Shown piece after piece: positions 24,400 through 35,665 of a stretch of 64,000 nucleotides of DNA. The position numbers and the translations under genes are program-made. Origin of the DNA: Timema cristinae. Taxonomy: Eukaryota; Arthropoda; Insecta; Phasmatodea; Timematidae. The notes below the pieces were generated by a model. The model did no database searches and was not told the DNA's origin. It saw nothing but the letters and a program-made list of their open reading frames with translations. The DNA lies in NCBI GenBank assembly GCA_039000515.1, contig JBCFYV010011135.1, forward strand, positions 4,744,284 to 4,808,283, in the 5' to 3' direction. Positions within the stretch are counted from its first letter, which is position 1. Each line of letters starts with the position of its first letter.

Positions 24400-24837
24400 A
24401 TTTATTCTTCCTTCATCATTCCCTATCCAATGTAACATATGTTTCTCTTAATTCTCTCACTCCACTCGCTCTCCACTTTGTCTCACTTGCTCCAAGCACA
24501 CCCAGCTTCCTCCATTAGATCCACAATCTCTTCCGCCCTTCCTGTCAGTGTGCCAATATTCATTGTACCTGACCGTAGCTTTAAGTTTCCCGTCCGGCAC
24601 TTTACTTCATTTCCTCGAGTTATATTTTGTTTCGGCCGCGGGATTACTAGTACTAGGTCTGTCGTGACCTAAACCTGAGTAGCGGGGCTGTTGCCTAAAG
24701 GTCCTCAGATACACCTGGTGTACACCTTCCCTAACTGAGGTTACAAAGATCATAATCATCATAATCACCACCATCCCTAGCACTCCCAGCCCTCCAACCA
24801 ACCTCCACCAGTTACTCAGATCCTGGATACACCACTT
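24400..24837 (-). pseudogene. LINE 5' end with endonuclease N-terminus
   Basis: On the - strand the frame reads LKLRSGTMNIGTLTGRAEEI then VDLMEEAG, and after a frame change GASETKWRASGVREL and IGNDEG. This matches the opening of the apurinic-like endonuclease of non-LTR retrotransposons (a W/MNxGTxTGR block then xETKW). The more GC-rich 24640-24837 would be its 5' untranslated leader. The body is missing: the fragment stops near 24400. It directly abuts the satellite on its upstream side. Confidence 0.65.
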
Positions 24838-27800
24838 GGCGTGATATCAGGAGAGTAGGAGAGGCTAGGTGGTACCCACTAGGTAGTGATATCAGGAGAG
24901 TAGGAGAGGCTAGGTGGTACCCACTAGCTAGTGATATCAGGAGAGTAGGAGAGGCTAGGTGGTACCCACACTAGTGTGTACCACTAGCTAGTGATATCAG
25001 GAGAGTGGAAGCATGGTACATAGTAGATTCGGTGGGGCAGTCCCACTAGCTAGTGATATCAGGTAGAGGCTGGGCAAGAGTGCTATCAGAGTACTAGGTG
25101 ACCCACTAGCTAGTGATATCAGGAGAGTAGGAGAGGCTAGGTGGTACCCACTAGCTAGTGGATATCCAGAGAGTCAGAGATAGGAGAGCAGGTGTACCCA
25201 CTAGCTAGTGATATCAGGAGAGTAGGAGTAGCTGCTAGGTGGTGTACCCACTAGCTAGTGATATCAGGAGAGTAGGAGAGCTAGGTGGTACCCACTAGCT
25301 AGTGATATCAGGAGAGTAGGAGAGGCTAGGTGGTACCCACTAGGTAGTATATCAGAGGTAGGAGCAGGGTACCCCAGTAGTGTATCAGAAGAGGTGGTGG
25401 TACCAACTAGTGTATCAGGAGATAGAGAGCTAGGTGGTACCCATAGCTAGTGATACAGGAGTAGTAGAGAGGCTAGGTGGTACCCACTAGCTAGTGATAT
25501 CAGGAGAGTAGGAGAGCTAGGTGGTACCCACTAGTAGTGATATCAGGAGAGTAGGAGAGGCTAGGTGGTACCCACTAGGTAGTGATATCAGGAGAGTAGG
25601 AGATGCTAGGTGGTTACCCACTAGGTAGTGATATCAGGAGAGTAAGAGAGGCTAGGTGGTACCCACTAGTAGTGATATCAGAGTAGAGAGATGCTGAGGT
25701 GGTACCCACTAGCTAGTGATATCAGGAGAGTAGGAGAGGCTGAGGTGGTACCCACTAGCTAGTGATATCAGGAGATAGGAGATGCAGGTGGTACCCACTA
25801 GCTAGTGATATCAGGAGAGTAGGAGATGCAGGTGGTACCCACTAGCTAGTGATATCAGGAGAGTAGGAAGATGGCAGGTGGTACCCACTAGGTAGTGATA
25901 TCAGGAGAGTAGGAGATGCGAGGTGGTACCCACTAGGTAGTGATATCAGGAGAGTAGGAGATGCGAGGTGGTACCCACTAGCTAGTGATATCAGGAGAGT
26001 AGGAGAGGTAGGTGGTACCCACTAGGTAGTGATATCAGGAGAGTAGGAGAGCGAGGTGGTACCCACTAGCTAGTGATATCAGGAGAGTAGGAGAGGCAGG
26101 TGGTACCCACTAGGTAGTGATATCAGGAGAGTAGGAGATGCGAGGTGTACCCACTAGCTAGTGATATCAGGAGAGTAGGAGATGCGAGGTGTACCCACTA
26201 GCTAGTGATATCAGGAGAGTAGGAGATGCGAGGTGGTACCCACTAGGTAGTGATATCAGGAGAGTAGGAGATGCGAGGTGGTACCCACTAGGTAGTGATA
26301 TCAGGAGAGTAGGAGATGCGAGGTGGTACCCACTATTAGTGATATCAGGAGAGTAGGAGAGGCTAGGTGGTACCCACTAGGTAGTGATATCAGGAGAGTA
26401 GGAGATGCGAGGTGGTACCCACTAGGTAGTGATATCAGGAGAGTAGGAGATGCTAGGTGGTTACCCACTAGGTAGTGATATCAGGAGAGTAGGAGATGCG
26501 AGGTGGTACCCACTAGCTAGTGATATCAGGAGAGTAGGAGATGCAGGTGGTACCCACTAGGTAGTGATATCAGGAGAGTAGAGAGGCGAGGTGGTACCCA
26601 CTAGGTAGTGATATCAGGAGAGTAGGAGATGCGAGGTGGTACCCACTAGTAGTGATATCAGGAGAGTAGGAGAAGCTAGGTGGTACCCACTAGGTAGTGA
26701 TATCAGGAGAGTAGGAGATGGCTAGGTGGTACCCACTAGTAGTGATATCAGGAGAGTAGGAGAGGCTAGGTGGTACCCACTAGGTAGTGATATCAGGAGA
26801 GTAGGAGATGCGAGGTGGTACCCACTAGGTAGTGATATCAGGAGAGTAGGAGATGCGAGGTGGTACCCACTAGTAGTGATATCAGGAGAGTAGGAGATGC
26901 GAGGTGGTACCCACTCTGTAGTGATATCAGGAGAGTAGGAGAGGCTAGGTGGTACCCACTAGGTAGTGATATCAGGAGAGTAGGAGATGCGAGGTGGTAC
27001 CCACTAGTAGTGATATCAGGAGAGTAGGAGATGCTAGGTGGTACCCACTAGGTAGTGATATCAGGAGAGTAGGAGAGGCTAGGTGGTACCCACATAGGTA
27101 GTGATATCAGGAGAGTAGGAGAGGCAGGTGGTACCCACTAGTAGTTGATATCAGGAGAGTAGGAAGAGGCTAGGTGTACCCACTAGGTAGTGATATCAGG
27201 AGAGTAGGAGAGGCGAGGTGGTACCCACTAGGTAGTGATATCAGGAGAGTAGGAGATGCGAGGTGTACCCACTAGGGTAGTGATATCAGGAGAGTAAGAG
27301 AGGCTAGGTGGTACCCACTAGCTAGTGATATCAGGAGAGTAGGAATGCGAGGTGGTACCCACTAGTAGTGATATCAGGAGAGTAGGAGAGTGCAGGTGGT
27401 ACCCACTAGGTAGTGATATCAGGAGAGTAGGAGAGCTAGGTGGTACCCACTAGGTAGTGATATCAGGAGAGTAGGAGAGCTAGGTGGTACCAAAATAGTA
27501 GTGATATACATGGAGAGTAGGAGATGGCGAGGTGGTACCCACTAGTAGTGATATCAGGAGAGTAGGAGATGCGAGGTGGTACCACTAGGTAGTGATATCA
27601 GGAGAGTAGGAGAGGCTAGGTGGTACCCACTAGGTATGATATCAGGAGAGTAGGAGAGGCTAGGTGGTACCCACTAGGTAGTGATATCATGAGAGTAGGA
27701 GATGCGAGGTGGTACCCACTAGGTAGTGATATCAGGAGAGTAGGAGATGCGAGGTGGTACCCACTAGGTAGTGATATCAGGAGAGTAGGAGAGCTAGGTG

Positions 27801-30800
27801 GTACCCACTAGGTAGTGATATCAGGAGAGTAGGAGAGCGAGGTGGTACCCACTAAGCTAGTGATATCAGGAGAGTAGGAGAAGTGCAGGTGGTACCCACT
27901 TGTAGTGATATCAGGAGAGTAGGAGATGCAGGTGGTACCCACTAGTAGTGATATCAGGAGAGTAGGAGATGCGAGGTGTACCCACTAGGTAGTGATATCA
28001 GGAGAGTAGGAGAGGCTAGGTGGTACCCACTAGGTAGTGATATCAGGAGAGTAGGAGAGGCTAGGTGGTACCCACTAGCTAGTGATATCAGGAGAGTAGG
28101 AGAGGCTAGGTGGTACCCAATAGTAGTGATATCAGGAAGTAGGAGATGCGAGGTGGTACCCACTAGGTAGTGATATCAGGAGAGTAGGAGAGGCTAGGTG
28201 GTACCCACTAGGTAGTGATATCAGGAGAGTAGGAGAGGCTAGGTGGTACCCACTAGGTAGTGATATCAGGAGAGTAGGAATGCGAGGTGGTACCCACTAG
28301 GTAGTGATATCAGGAGAGTAGGAGATGCGAGGTGGTACCCACTAGGTAGTGATATCAGGAGAGTAGAGAGCGAGGTGGTACCCACTAGTAGTGATATCAG
28401 GAGAGTGGGAGAGGCTAGGTGGTACCCACTAGTATGTGATATCAGGAGAGTAGGAGAGGCTAGGTGGTACCCACTAGTAGTGATATCAGGAGAGTAGGAG
28501 AGGCTAGGTGGTACCCACTAGTAGTGATATCAGGAGAGTAGGAGAGGCTAGGTGGTACCCACTAGTAGTGATATCAGGAGAGTAGGAGATGCAGGTGGTA
28601 CCCACTAGTAGTGATATCAGGAGAGTAGGAGATGCGAGGTGGTACCCACTAGCTAGTGATATCAGGAGAGTAGGAGAGGCTGGGTGGTACCCACTAGTAG
28701 TGATATCAGGAGAGTAGGAGATGCGAGGTGGTACCCACTAGTAGTGATATCAGAGAGTAGGAGAGCAGGTGTTACCCACTAGTAGTGATATCAGGAGAGT
28801 AGGAGAGCAGGTGGTACCCACTAGGTAGTGATATCAGGAGAGTAGAGAGCAGGTGGTACCCACTAGCTAGTGATATCAGGAGAGTAGAGATGCGAGGTGG
28901 TACCCACTAGGTAGTGATATCAGGAGAGTAGAGATGGAGGTGGTACCCACTAGTAGTGATATCAGGAGAGTAGAGATGAGGTGGTAACTCAACTATGTAT
29001 GATATCAGGAGAGTAGAGATGCGAGGTGGTACCCACTAGGTAGTGATATCAGGAGAGTAGGAGAGGCTAGGTGGTTACCCACTAGGTAGTGATATCAGGA
29101 GAGTAGGAGATGCGAGGTGGTACCCACTAGTAGTGATATCAGGAGAGTAGGAGAGGCTGGTGGTACCCACTAGCTAGTGATATCAGATGAGAGTACCACT
29201 AGTAGTGACAGAGAGTAGGAGCTAGGTGGTACCCACTAGGTAGTGATATCAGGAGAGTAGGAGATGCTAGGTGGTACCCACTAGGTAGTGATATCAGGAG
29301 AGTAGGAGATGCGAGGTGGTACCCACTAGTAGTGATATCAGGAGAGTAGGAGAGGCTAGGTGGTACCCACTAGTAGTGATATCAGGAGAGTAGGAGATGC
29401 GAGGTGGTACCCACTAGGTAGTGATATCAGGAGAGTAGAGAGGCTAGTGTACCCATAGGTAGTGATATCAGGAGAGTAGGAGAGCAGGTGGTACCCACTA
29501 GGTAGTGATATCAGGAGAGTAGGAGATGCGAGGTGGTACCCACTAGGTAGTGATATCAGGAGAGTAGGAGATGCGAGGTGGTACCCACTAGGTAGTGATA
29601 TCAGGAGAGTAGGAGAGGCTAGGTGGTACCCACTAGGTAGTGATATCAGGAAGTAGGAGAGGCTAGGTGGTACCCATAGGTAGTGATATCAGGAGAGTAG
29701 GAGAGGCTAGGTGGTACCCACTAGTAGTGATATCAGGAGAGTAGGAGAGCAGGTGGTACCCACTAGCTAGTGATATCAGGAGAGTAGGAGATGCTAGGTG
29801 GTACCCACTAGTAGTGATATCGAGAGAGTGAAGGAAGATGCAGGTGGTACCCACTAGGTAGTGATATCAGGAGAGTAGGAAGCTAGGTGGTACCCACTAG
29901 GTAGTGATATCAGGAGAGTAGGAGATGCAGGTGGTACCCACTAGGTAGTGATATCAGGAGAGTAGGAGATGCGAGGTGGTACCCACTAGTAGTGATATCA
30001 GGAGAGTAGGAGAGGCTAGGTGGTACCCACTAGGTAGTGATATCAGGAGAGTAGGAGAGGCTAGGTGGTACCCACTAGGTAGTGATATCAGGAGAGTAGG
30101 AGATGCGAGGTGGTACCCACTAGGTAGTGATATCAGGAGAGTAGGAGATGCGAGGTGGTACCCACTAGGTAGTGATATCAGGAGAGTAGGAGATGCAGGT
30201 GGTACCCACTAGGTAGTGATATCAGGAGAGTAGGAGAGGCTAGGTGGTACCCACTAGCTAGTGATATCAGGAGAGTAGGAGAGCGAGGTGGTACCCACTA
30301 GTAGTGATATCAGGAGAGTAGGAGAGGCTAGGTGGTACCCACTAGGTAGTGATATCAGGAGAGTAGAGAGCGAGGTGGTACCCACTAGGTAGTGATATCA
30401 GGAGAGTAGGAGAGGCAGGTGGTACCCACTAGTAGTGATATCAGGAGAGTAGGAGAGGCTAGGTGGTACCCACTAGCTAGTGATATCAGGAGAGTAGGAA
30501 ATGCGAGGTGGTACCCACTAGGTAGTGATATCAGGAGAGTAGGAGATGCGAGGTGGTACCCACTAGGTAGTGATATCAGGAGAGTAGGAGATGCGAGGTG
30601 GTACCCACTAGGTAGTGATATCAGGAGAGTAGGAGAGGCTAGGTGGTACCCACTAGGTAGTGATATCAGGAGAGTAGGAGATGCGAGGTGGTACCCACTA
30701 GGTAGTGATATCAGGAGAGTAGGAGAGGCTAGGTGGTACCCACTAGGTAGTGATATCAGGAGAGTAGGAGAGGCTAGGTGGTACCCACTAGGTAGTGATA

Positions 30801-31026
30801 TCAGGAGAGTAGGAGAGGCTAGGTGGTACCCACTAGGTAGTGATATCATGAGAGTAGGAGATGCGAGGTGGTACCCACTAGGTAGTGATATCAGGAGAGT
30901 AGGAGATGCGAGGTGGTACCCACTAGGTAGTGATATCAGGAGAGTAGGAGATGCAAGGTGGTACCCACTAGGTAGTGATATCAGGAGAGTAGGAGAGGCT
31001 AGGTGGTACCCACTAGGTAGTGATAC
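24838..31026. repeat. 45-bp satellite array, about 6.2 kb
   Basis: Unit of 45 bases with the landmarks GGTACCCACTAG, GTGATATCAGGAGAGTAGGA and GAGGCTAGG or GATGCGAGG. This gives roughly 135-140 copies. Each unit holds a KpnI-type GGTACC and an EcoRV-type GATATC palindrome. Two main variant positions (GAGGCTA/GATGCGA and TAGGTAG/TAGCTAG) are mixed along the array. Units between about 30420 and 31020 are almost all exactly 45 bases. Many elsewhere lack one to several bases, and the left 600 bases are scrambled. Because 45 is a multiple of three and the unit lacks stops in several frames, both strands show long spurious frames. It lies in a MED25 intron. Confidence 0.98.
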
Positions 31027-31294
31027 TACATTGATGATCACGTGCATTGTTAACTCATAGCATTGTCAACATGGTTTTGTGATTTTGGAACTCCTGTTTT
31101 TTGTTATTGCTTCAGGTTATAATCTGTTAATCTTTTCTACTCTCCCATTAAAGGTAATTGACTGCCTGTTATCAACTGCTTCATGTCCAGGAGAACAATC
31201 TTAGCATCCTAATCACAAAACATTCTGACATACCGAACACATTTTTGAACTAATGTATCTTAATTTATGTTCAACTAAAGTTGTGTTTTTTTAG

Positions 31295-31510
31295 AACAAT
31301 GATCGGCAGCAACAGCCAAGTTCAACTGGAGGTGGAGGAGGGGGTAGTAATCTGAATCGCACCCAGGGGATGATGAGCACAGGGCCCCAACGACCACAAT
31401 TTGACCACATTGAAGCAGCCAGACAGCAAAACCTGGCTAAGATACAACAGCTAAGACAAACGTTGGAAGCAGCTCAGCAACAAGAACTACAATACAAGTC
31501 TCAGTTAGAG
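31295..31510 (+). CDS. MED25: MED25 exon: Gln-rich, first copy of coiled segment
   Basis: Exon of 216 bases (72 codons), phase 0 at both ends, after a tttttttag acceptor and before gtgcac. It begins NNDRQQQPSSTGGGGGG, passes TQGMMSTGPQRPQFDHIEAA, and ends with a Gln/Glu/Leu helix containing KIQQLRQTLEAAQQQELQYK. The heptad-like spacing of Leu and Ala suggests an amphipathic helix in the otherwise disordered Gln-rich region. The last 24 codons are closely repeated in the next exon. It lies 269 bases beyond the end of the 6.2-kb satellite. Confidence 0.9.
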
Positions 31511-31740
31511 GTGCACACTCTTCATTTAAAAACCCATTAAGTCTGTATATTTTTAAGAAAAAATGTTCTAATTTATGGGCTCATTTCTTATGTTTACATG
31601 AATGACAATTTCTGGACACTTTGTGAAATATTTACTAATTATATTACAGGGGGAAATCTCAGACATTTAGATTATCCAAGTTGTGTTTAAAATGTGCAAT
31701 ATGTTTACAGTTCTATACCCTAATAATACTCTTGTTGCAG

Positions 31741-31827
31741 ATATACAATCACATGAAAATACAGCAACTACAGCAAAACCTTGAAGTTGCACAGCAACAA
31801 GAAATGCAATATAAGGCACAAATGGAG
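31741..31827 (+). CDS. MED25: MED25 exon: duplicated coiled segment
   Basis: Small exon of 87 bases (29 codons), phase 0 at both ends, acceptor cttgttgcag and donor gtaaaa. It encodes IYNHMKIQQLQQNLEVAQQQ followed by EMQYKAQME. This is a near copy of the end of the preceding exon (KIQQLQQNLEVAQQQEMQYK against KIQQLRQTLEAAQQQELQYK). A 230-base intron separates them. The symmetric phase means the exon can be included or skipped without changing the frame, so a cassette or alternative exon is possible. There is no internal stop. Confidence 0.88.
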
Positions 31828-32210
31828 GTAAAAACATAGCTATTTTGAATGGCTTCTTTCATACACTTTGTTTTTGCTTAGTTATTTTTCAACATATTCT
31901 TGATATATTTTACAGTTCATCCATATAGACTTTGTTCTATTAAACTTACAATAACCAACACATTATTGAAGCTCTGCTATTATATATTTCATACCTTTGT
32001 GAAGAATAATGTGAATAGCTTATAAATTAAATCAAGTTTGTAGTTTGACTTTGATTAATCAAACACTTTTTCATAAATTGTAATTACCTCTCAAAATTTA
32101 ATATCAAAAGGAAAATATATATTATATTTTTAATGAATTAGAAAAGGGTTTTGATCCCTCAACAACAATTGTAAATACTTTTAAAAATGATACTAACTGT
32201 TTTGTTGCAG

Positions 32211-32387
32211 CAAGAACAACAGAAAATGTTACGAGCTCAGTTGCAGCAGATGACACAACAGCAGCAGCGGCAGATGAACCCACAAGGAATGCAGAACACG
32301 CAACAGCAACAGTCAAACCAGCAACAACAAAGGATGATGCGACCACAACTCGCCAACAACCCTGGTCTAAGACACCTGTTGCAGCAA
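32211..32387 (+). CDS. MED25: MED25 exon: Gln-rich with LxxLL motif
   Basis: Exon of 177 bases (59 codons), phase 0 at both ends, acceptor tttgttgcag and donor gtaagt. It starts QEQQKMLRAQLQQMTQQQQR, runs through a Gln/Asn/Met-rich stretch, and closes with RMMRPQLANNPGLRHLLQQ. The LRHLL segment fits the LxxLL nuclear-receptor box. Human MED25 also has an LxxLL in its Gln-rich C-terminal region, so the motif is probably functional here too (inference). The helix at the start continues the coiled segment from the two upstream exons. A 22-kb intron follows. Confidence 0.9.
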
Positions 32388-32900
32388 GTAAGTTCACATC
32401 TAACATCAATACAAGCTTCATGAATCGTTGCAATCCACTTTCAAAATATCTTACTTACGACTTAACTTTATATTAATGCTATTTAACACCAAAACTTATA
32501 GTATATCTGGTGGAATCTTAGTAGAAAGGTATATTTAAAAAATCAAATCTTATTTTATTTGCTTTTGACAATTTATTTTACATCTATTATTGTTTCCAGC
32601 CTGTGGTCAGTTTTTATTCAAGTCATATATTTTCCACTATCGACTTGCTAGGTCTGTCATAACTTCATATGCCTTTTAATCAGAGCCCGGGATTTTTTAC
32701 TCTAAGAAATATAAAAAATGCTCCTAAAATCAATAATACGTTTAAAATTTAATTATTATTATTGTCTGATTATGGTAATGTGGGAATCCTGCAAAAGGAG
32801 AAATAAATTAATAAATATTGTATAACCAATCTGCCCACTAAAAATGATAAAATAGGCAGAACATTTGTGTGCACATGAGAATGATATAGAGATGAAAGAA
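32388..32900. other. Start of the 22-kb MED25 intron, nothing seen
   Basis: AT-rich, no supported feature. Confidence 0.4.
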
Positions 32901-32904
32901 CATC

Positions 32905-34300
32905 TTAGATTTACCTTATTCTGCATTGCAATGCAAAATGAAGGTCATCTTCAGATTCTCAGGTGTGAATGATCAGCAATTATCAGCCAAGAGGTTTTTG
33001 TACCTGGAGAAGCTGCGCTCCACATCCACAGATGTTATTGGAGCATACTTGAAGTATGAAATGTCACCCGGCTATATGTCCTCTTCAATTTCTTATAAAG
33101 AGTCATTTTTACCGGTGATTATGTCAGCAATTTTACACACTGTTTTGAATCCCAAATTTTTTATCAACACTTCTTTCCTAAGTTTGTTATGGTTACAGTC
33201 AAACTACTGAAATTAGCTTTGATATACACCAAGTTTTCCTCAATTTTGTGGTCTGAGAGCATATCTTGTGCAATCTTGATAGATACGGCCTCTTCACTGT
33301 CAAATCTGTTCACAACTGTTTTTAAAACACGAATATGGTCACAATGATGGAAACACTCATGAAGCCATATGCACCATCGTGTAATTATTGGCTGAGGTGG
33401 TAAGGGTACCTCCAGTGCCACCATCTTGAAATCAAGTACTCTAGATGTCGCTTTCAAGAATACTTCTTTAATGTTTAACACGAGTTGGTCAACATTTCCT
33501 CTTTAACGACTCGGTGAACTTCATGAGTGACGCATGTTACATGAGTAATTTTAGAATATAATGCTTTAATTACAGTTGCTGCTTTGACCATATACGGTGA
33601 AGCATCACAAAAATAAGAACATAATCATGCCTAATACCGCCAAGCCAAAGTAGAAACATGGATTTTTAAAACAACTTGCTGATTGTGGAGTGGTTGGCTT
33701 TATCCAAGATCTCTGTATTCAAGAGTTCCAATAACTACGTTACCTGAATAGTGGCCTTGTACATCTATTGTCACATCAATTGATACCCAGATTTTTTCCA
33801 GCACACATTGCTTCGTATTTTATCTAGAGTTTTATCATAGCTCAAGCTCACATAGCTTTTACGCAAAGTAGATTTATCTGGTAGAATTATTCGTGTGTCT
33901 TTCTAAAAACTCACGAACTTTAGGGTGATTTACTTTTCCGAGTGGAATATTAGCTGTCAACAATACTTCACACAACTCTTGATTAAAAGGAGATGATTTG
34001 GTTTTGGATGTTGAAGCCCTTAGGAACAGCAATCTTTGAGTTAATTTTTTTGTTGCTGTTCGCTCTAAAGCATTCTTATGTTTCTCACGGCTGATATTCT
34101 TAGTAACAGAAAACCTTTTTTCTGCTGAAACTGTCGACTCGCACAATTTACAAAATAATACTCTCCCGTCTGTGGAATAAACACTTTCACCAAACTCATT
34201 AACTAACTGTCGTAAATGGGAAGATTGAGATGGTTTAATTTTCAGCATCCTGCTCACTTGGAAATACAAAAATATATGAAAGTACAACAGGCTTAACATG
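32905..34300 (-). pseudogene. hAT transposase relic (CGGBP1-like type)
   Basis: Read on the - strand from 34299: a BED-type zinc finger (FCKLCESTVSAEKRF then VTKNISREKHKN; residues C50, C53, H74, with the expected first His replaced by Asn68), then FNQELCEVLLTANIPLGKVN and REFLERHT. After frame changes come PDKSTLRKSYVSLSY, IDVQGHYSGNVVIGTLEY, FFCDASPYMVKAATVIKALY, and ITHVTCVTHEVHRVVKEE. Next is VPLPPQPIITRWCIWLHECF. The end reads YAPITSVDVERSFSRYKNLL, the hAT C-terminal dimerisation signature. The order is complete from zinc finger to dimerisation domain, but several frameshifts make it dead. Terminal repeats were not located. Confidence 0.9.
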
Positions 34301-34304
34301 AAAC

Positions 34305-35155
34305 TCTTGGGGGTTGCGCAGTGGAAAAAAAAAAGTACACATGCGCGGACCAGTTCAAGGACAAGTGAACGTTGTCACTGCTAGGAAAGTATCCCTCCCT
34401 CTCCTCTTTCCATCCCTTCCTGTGTGGCCACTCACCAGCAGTAGTAGGTCAACTAGCTTGAGAGATACAATTTAAACTGAAACTAATCTACTCAACTAAC
34501 AGCCACATTATAAACAATTGTGACTGTACTACTGAGGTAGACAAACCTTACATACAAAGCTCGCCAGTTATCCAGCACTGGAGTTTTCCATTGAAACATA
34601 AACAAGATAATCTAAAAATATATGTACTCTTCCTTCTTAGTTTCTTTCGTATTTAGTACTGCTCTGTCAGAAAACATTAGGCTATGCTCATTGTTTATGT
34701 TCGGCCTTACACTGTAAAAACCCCTGAAAATGCAAAAATATGCCCAAGAAAAAAGATGATATCAGTGTGTTATAAAATGTGTTTATATACAAGTTAGCAT
34801 TGCAATTGACTTCACAGAAAAAAGATGCAATGTCATCAACTTCCGGGCCCTGCTTATAATATACCTTAAGACTAGGACAGGCACAATATCCAGTCCCCAA
34901 CCATTAATTCATCACTGTGGAGGGGTAAACTCTCATTTCACCAATGATGAATTTTTCGGCCTTGCCTAGAATCTAACCCGGGACTCTAATCTCAATAAAC
35001 ATAACATGCTACCAATTGAGATACAGTGTCAAACGCTTTTGACACTGAAAAAGTAAATTTATTACTATGTTATCAGCATTAATATTATTTGTCAAAAGTG
35101 ACATATTCAGATCATATGACAGTTTGTGATTCAAAAAACTTATAGTTACTTTTGT
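34305..35155. other. Intron with an old SINE remnant
   Basis: A reverse-oriented tRNA-like remnant at about 34900-35040 (CTAGAATCTAACCCGGGACT, then ACCAATTGAGATACAG) is related to one at 55960-56100. No gene is supported. Confidence 0.45.
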
Positions 35156-35160
35156 AACTA

Positions 35161-35665
35161 TCAGGTACCTCCCTACCTTTGTATGACAATCACTCTGTAC
35201 TTACTTGCCATTAACAGCAGGTACCTCCCTACCTTTGTATGACAATCACTCTGTACTTACTTGCCATTAACATCAGGTACCTCCCTACCTTTGTATGACA
35301 ATCACTCTGTACTTACTTGCCATTAACATCAGGTACCTCCCTACCTTTGTATGACAATCACTCTGTACTTACTTGCCATTAACATCAGGTACCTCCCTAC
35401 CTTTGTATGACAATCACTCTGTACTTACTCGCCATTAACATCAGGTACCTCCCTACCTTTGTATGACAATCACTCTGTACTTACTTGCCATTAACATCAG
35501 GTACCTCCCTACCTTTGTATGACAATCACTCTGTACTTACTCGCCATTAACATCAGGTACCTCCCTACCTTTGTATGACAATCACTCTGTACTTACTCGC
35601 CATTAACATCAGGTACCTCCCTACCTTTGTATGACAATCACACTGTACTTACTTGCCATTAACAT
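35161..35665. repeat. 56-bp tandem array, nine copies
   Basis: Nine nearly identical 56-base units containing TCAGGTACCTCCCTACCTTT and GACAATCACTCTGTACTTAC. Differences are mostly a T/C in ACTTGCC/ACTCGCC plus single changes in the first and last copies. The homogeneity implies recent expansion. Confidence 0.97.

Noticed and set aside
30385..31060. Long open frames on both strands (over 210 codons) of repeated RRVGEARWYPLGSDI and its reverse
   Set aside because: They result from a 45-base satellite unit without stops in several frames; no start context, splice sites or varied protein.
32122..32433. 103-codon - strand frame
   Set aside because: Antisense shadow of the Gln-rich MED25 exon (CAG/CAA read in reverse).
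35161..35665. 56-bp array considered as a CRISPR array
   Set aside because: Continuous tandem repeat without spacers.
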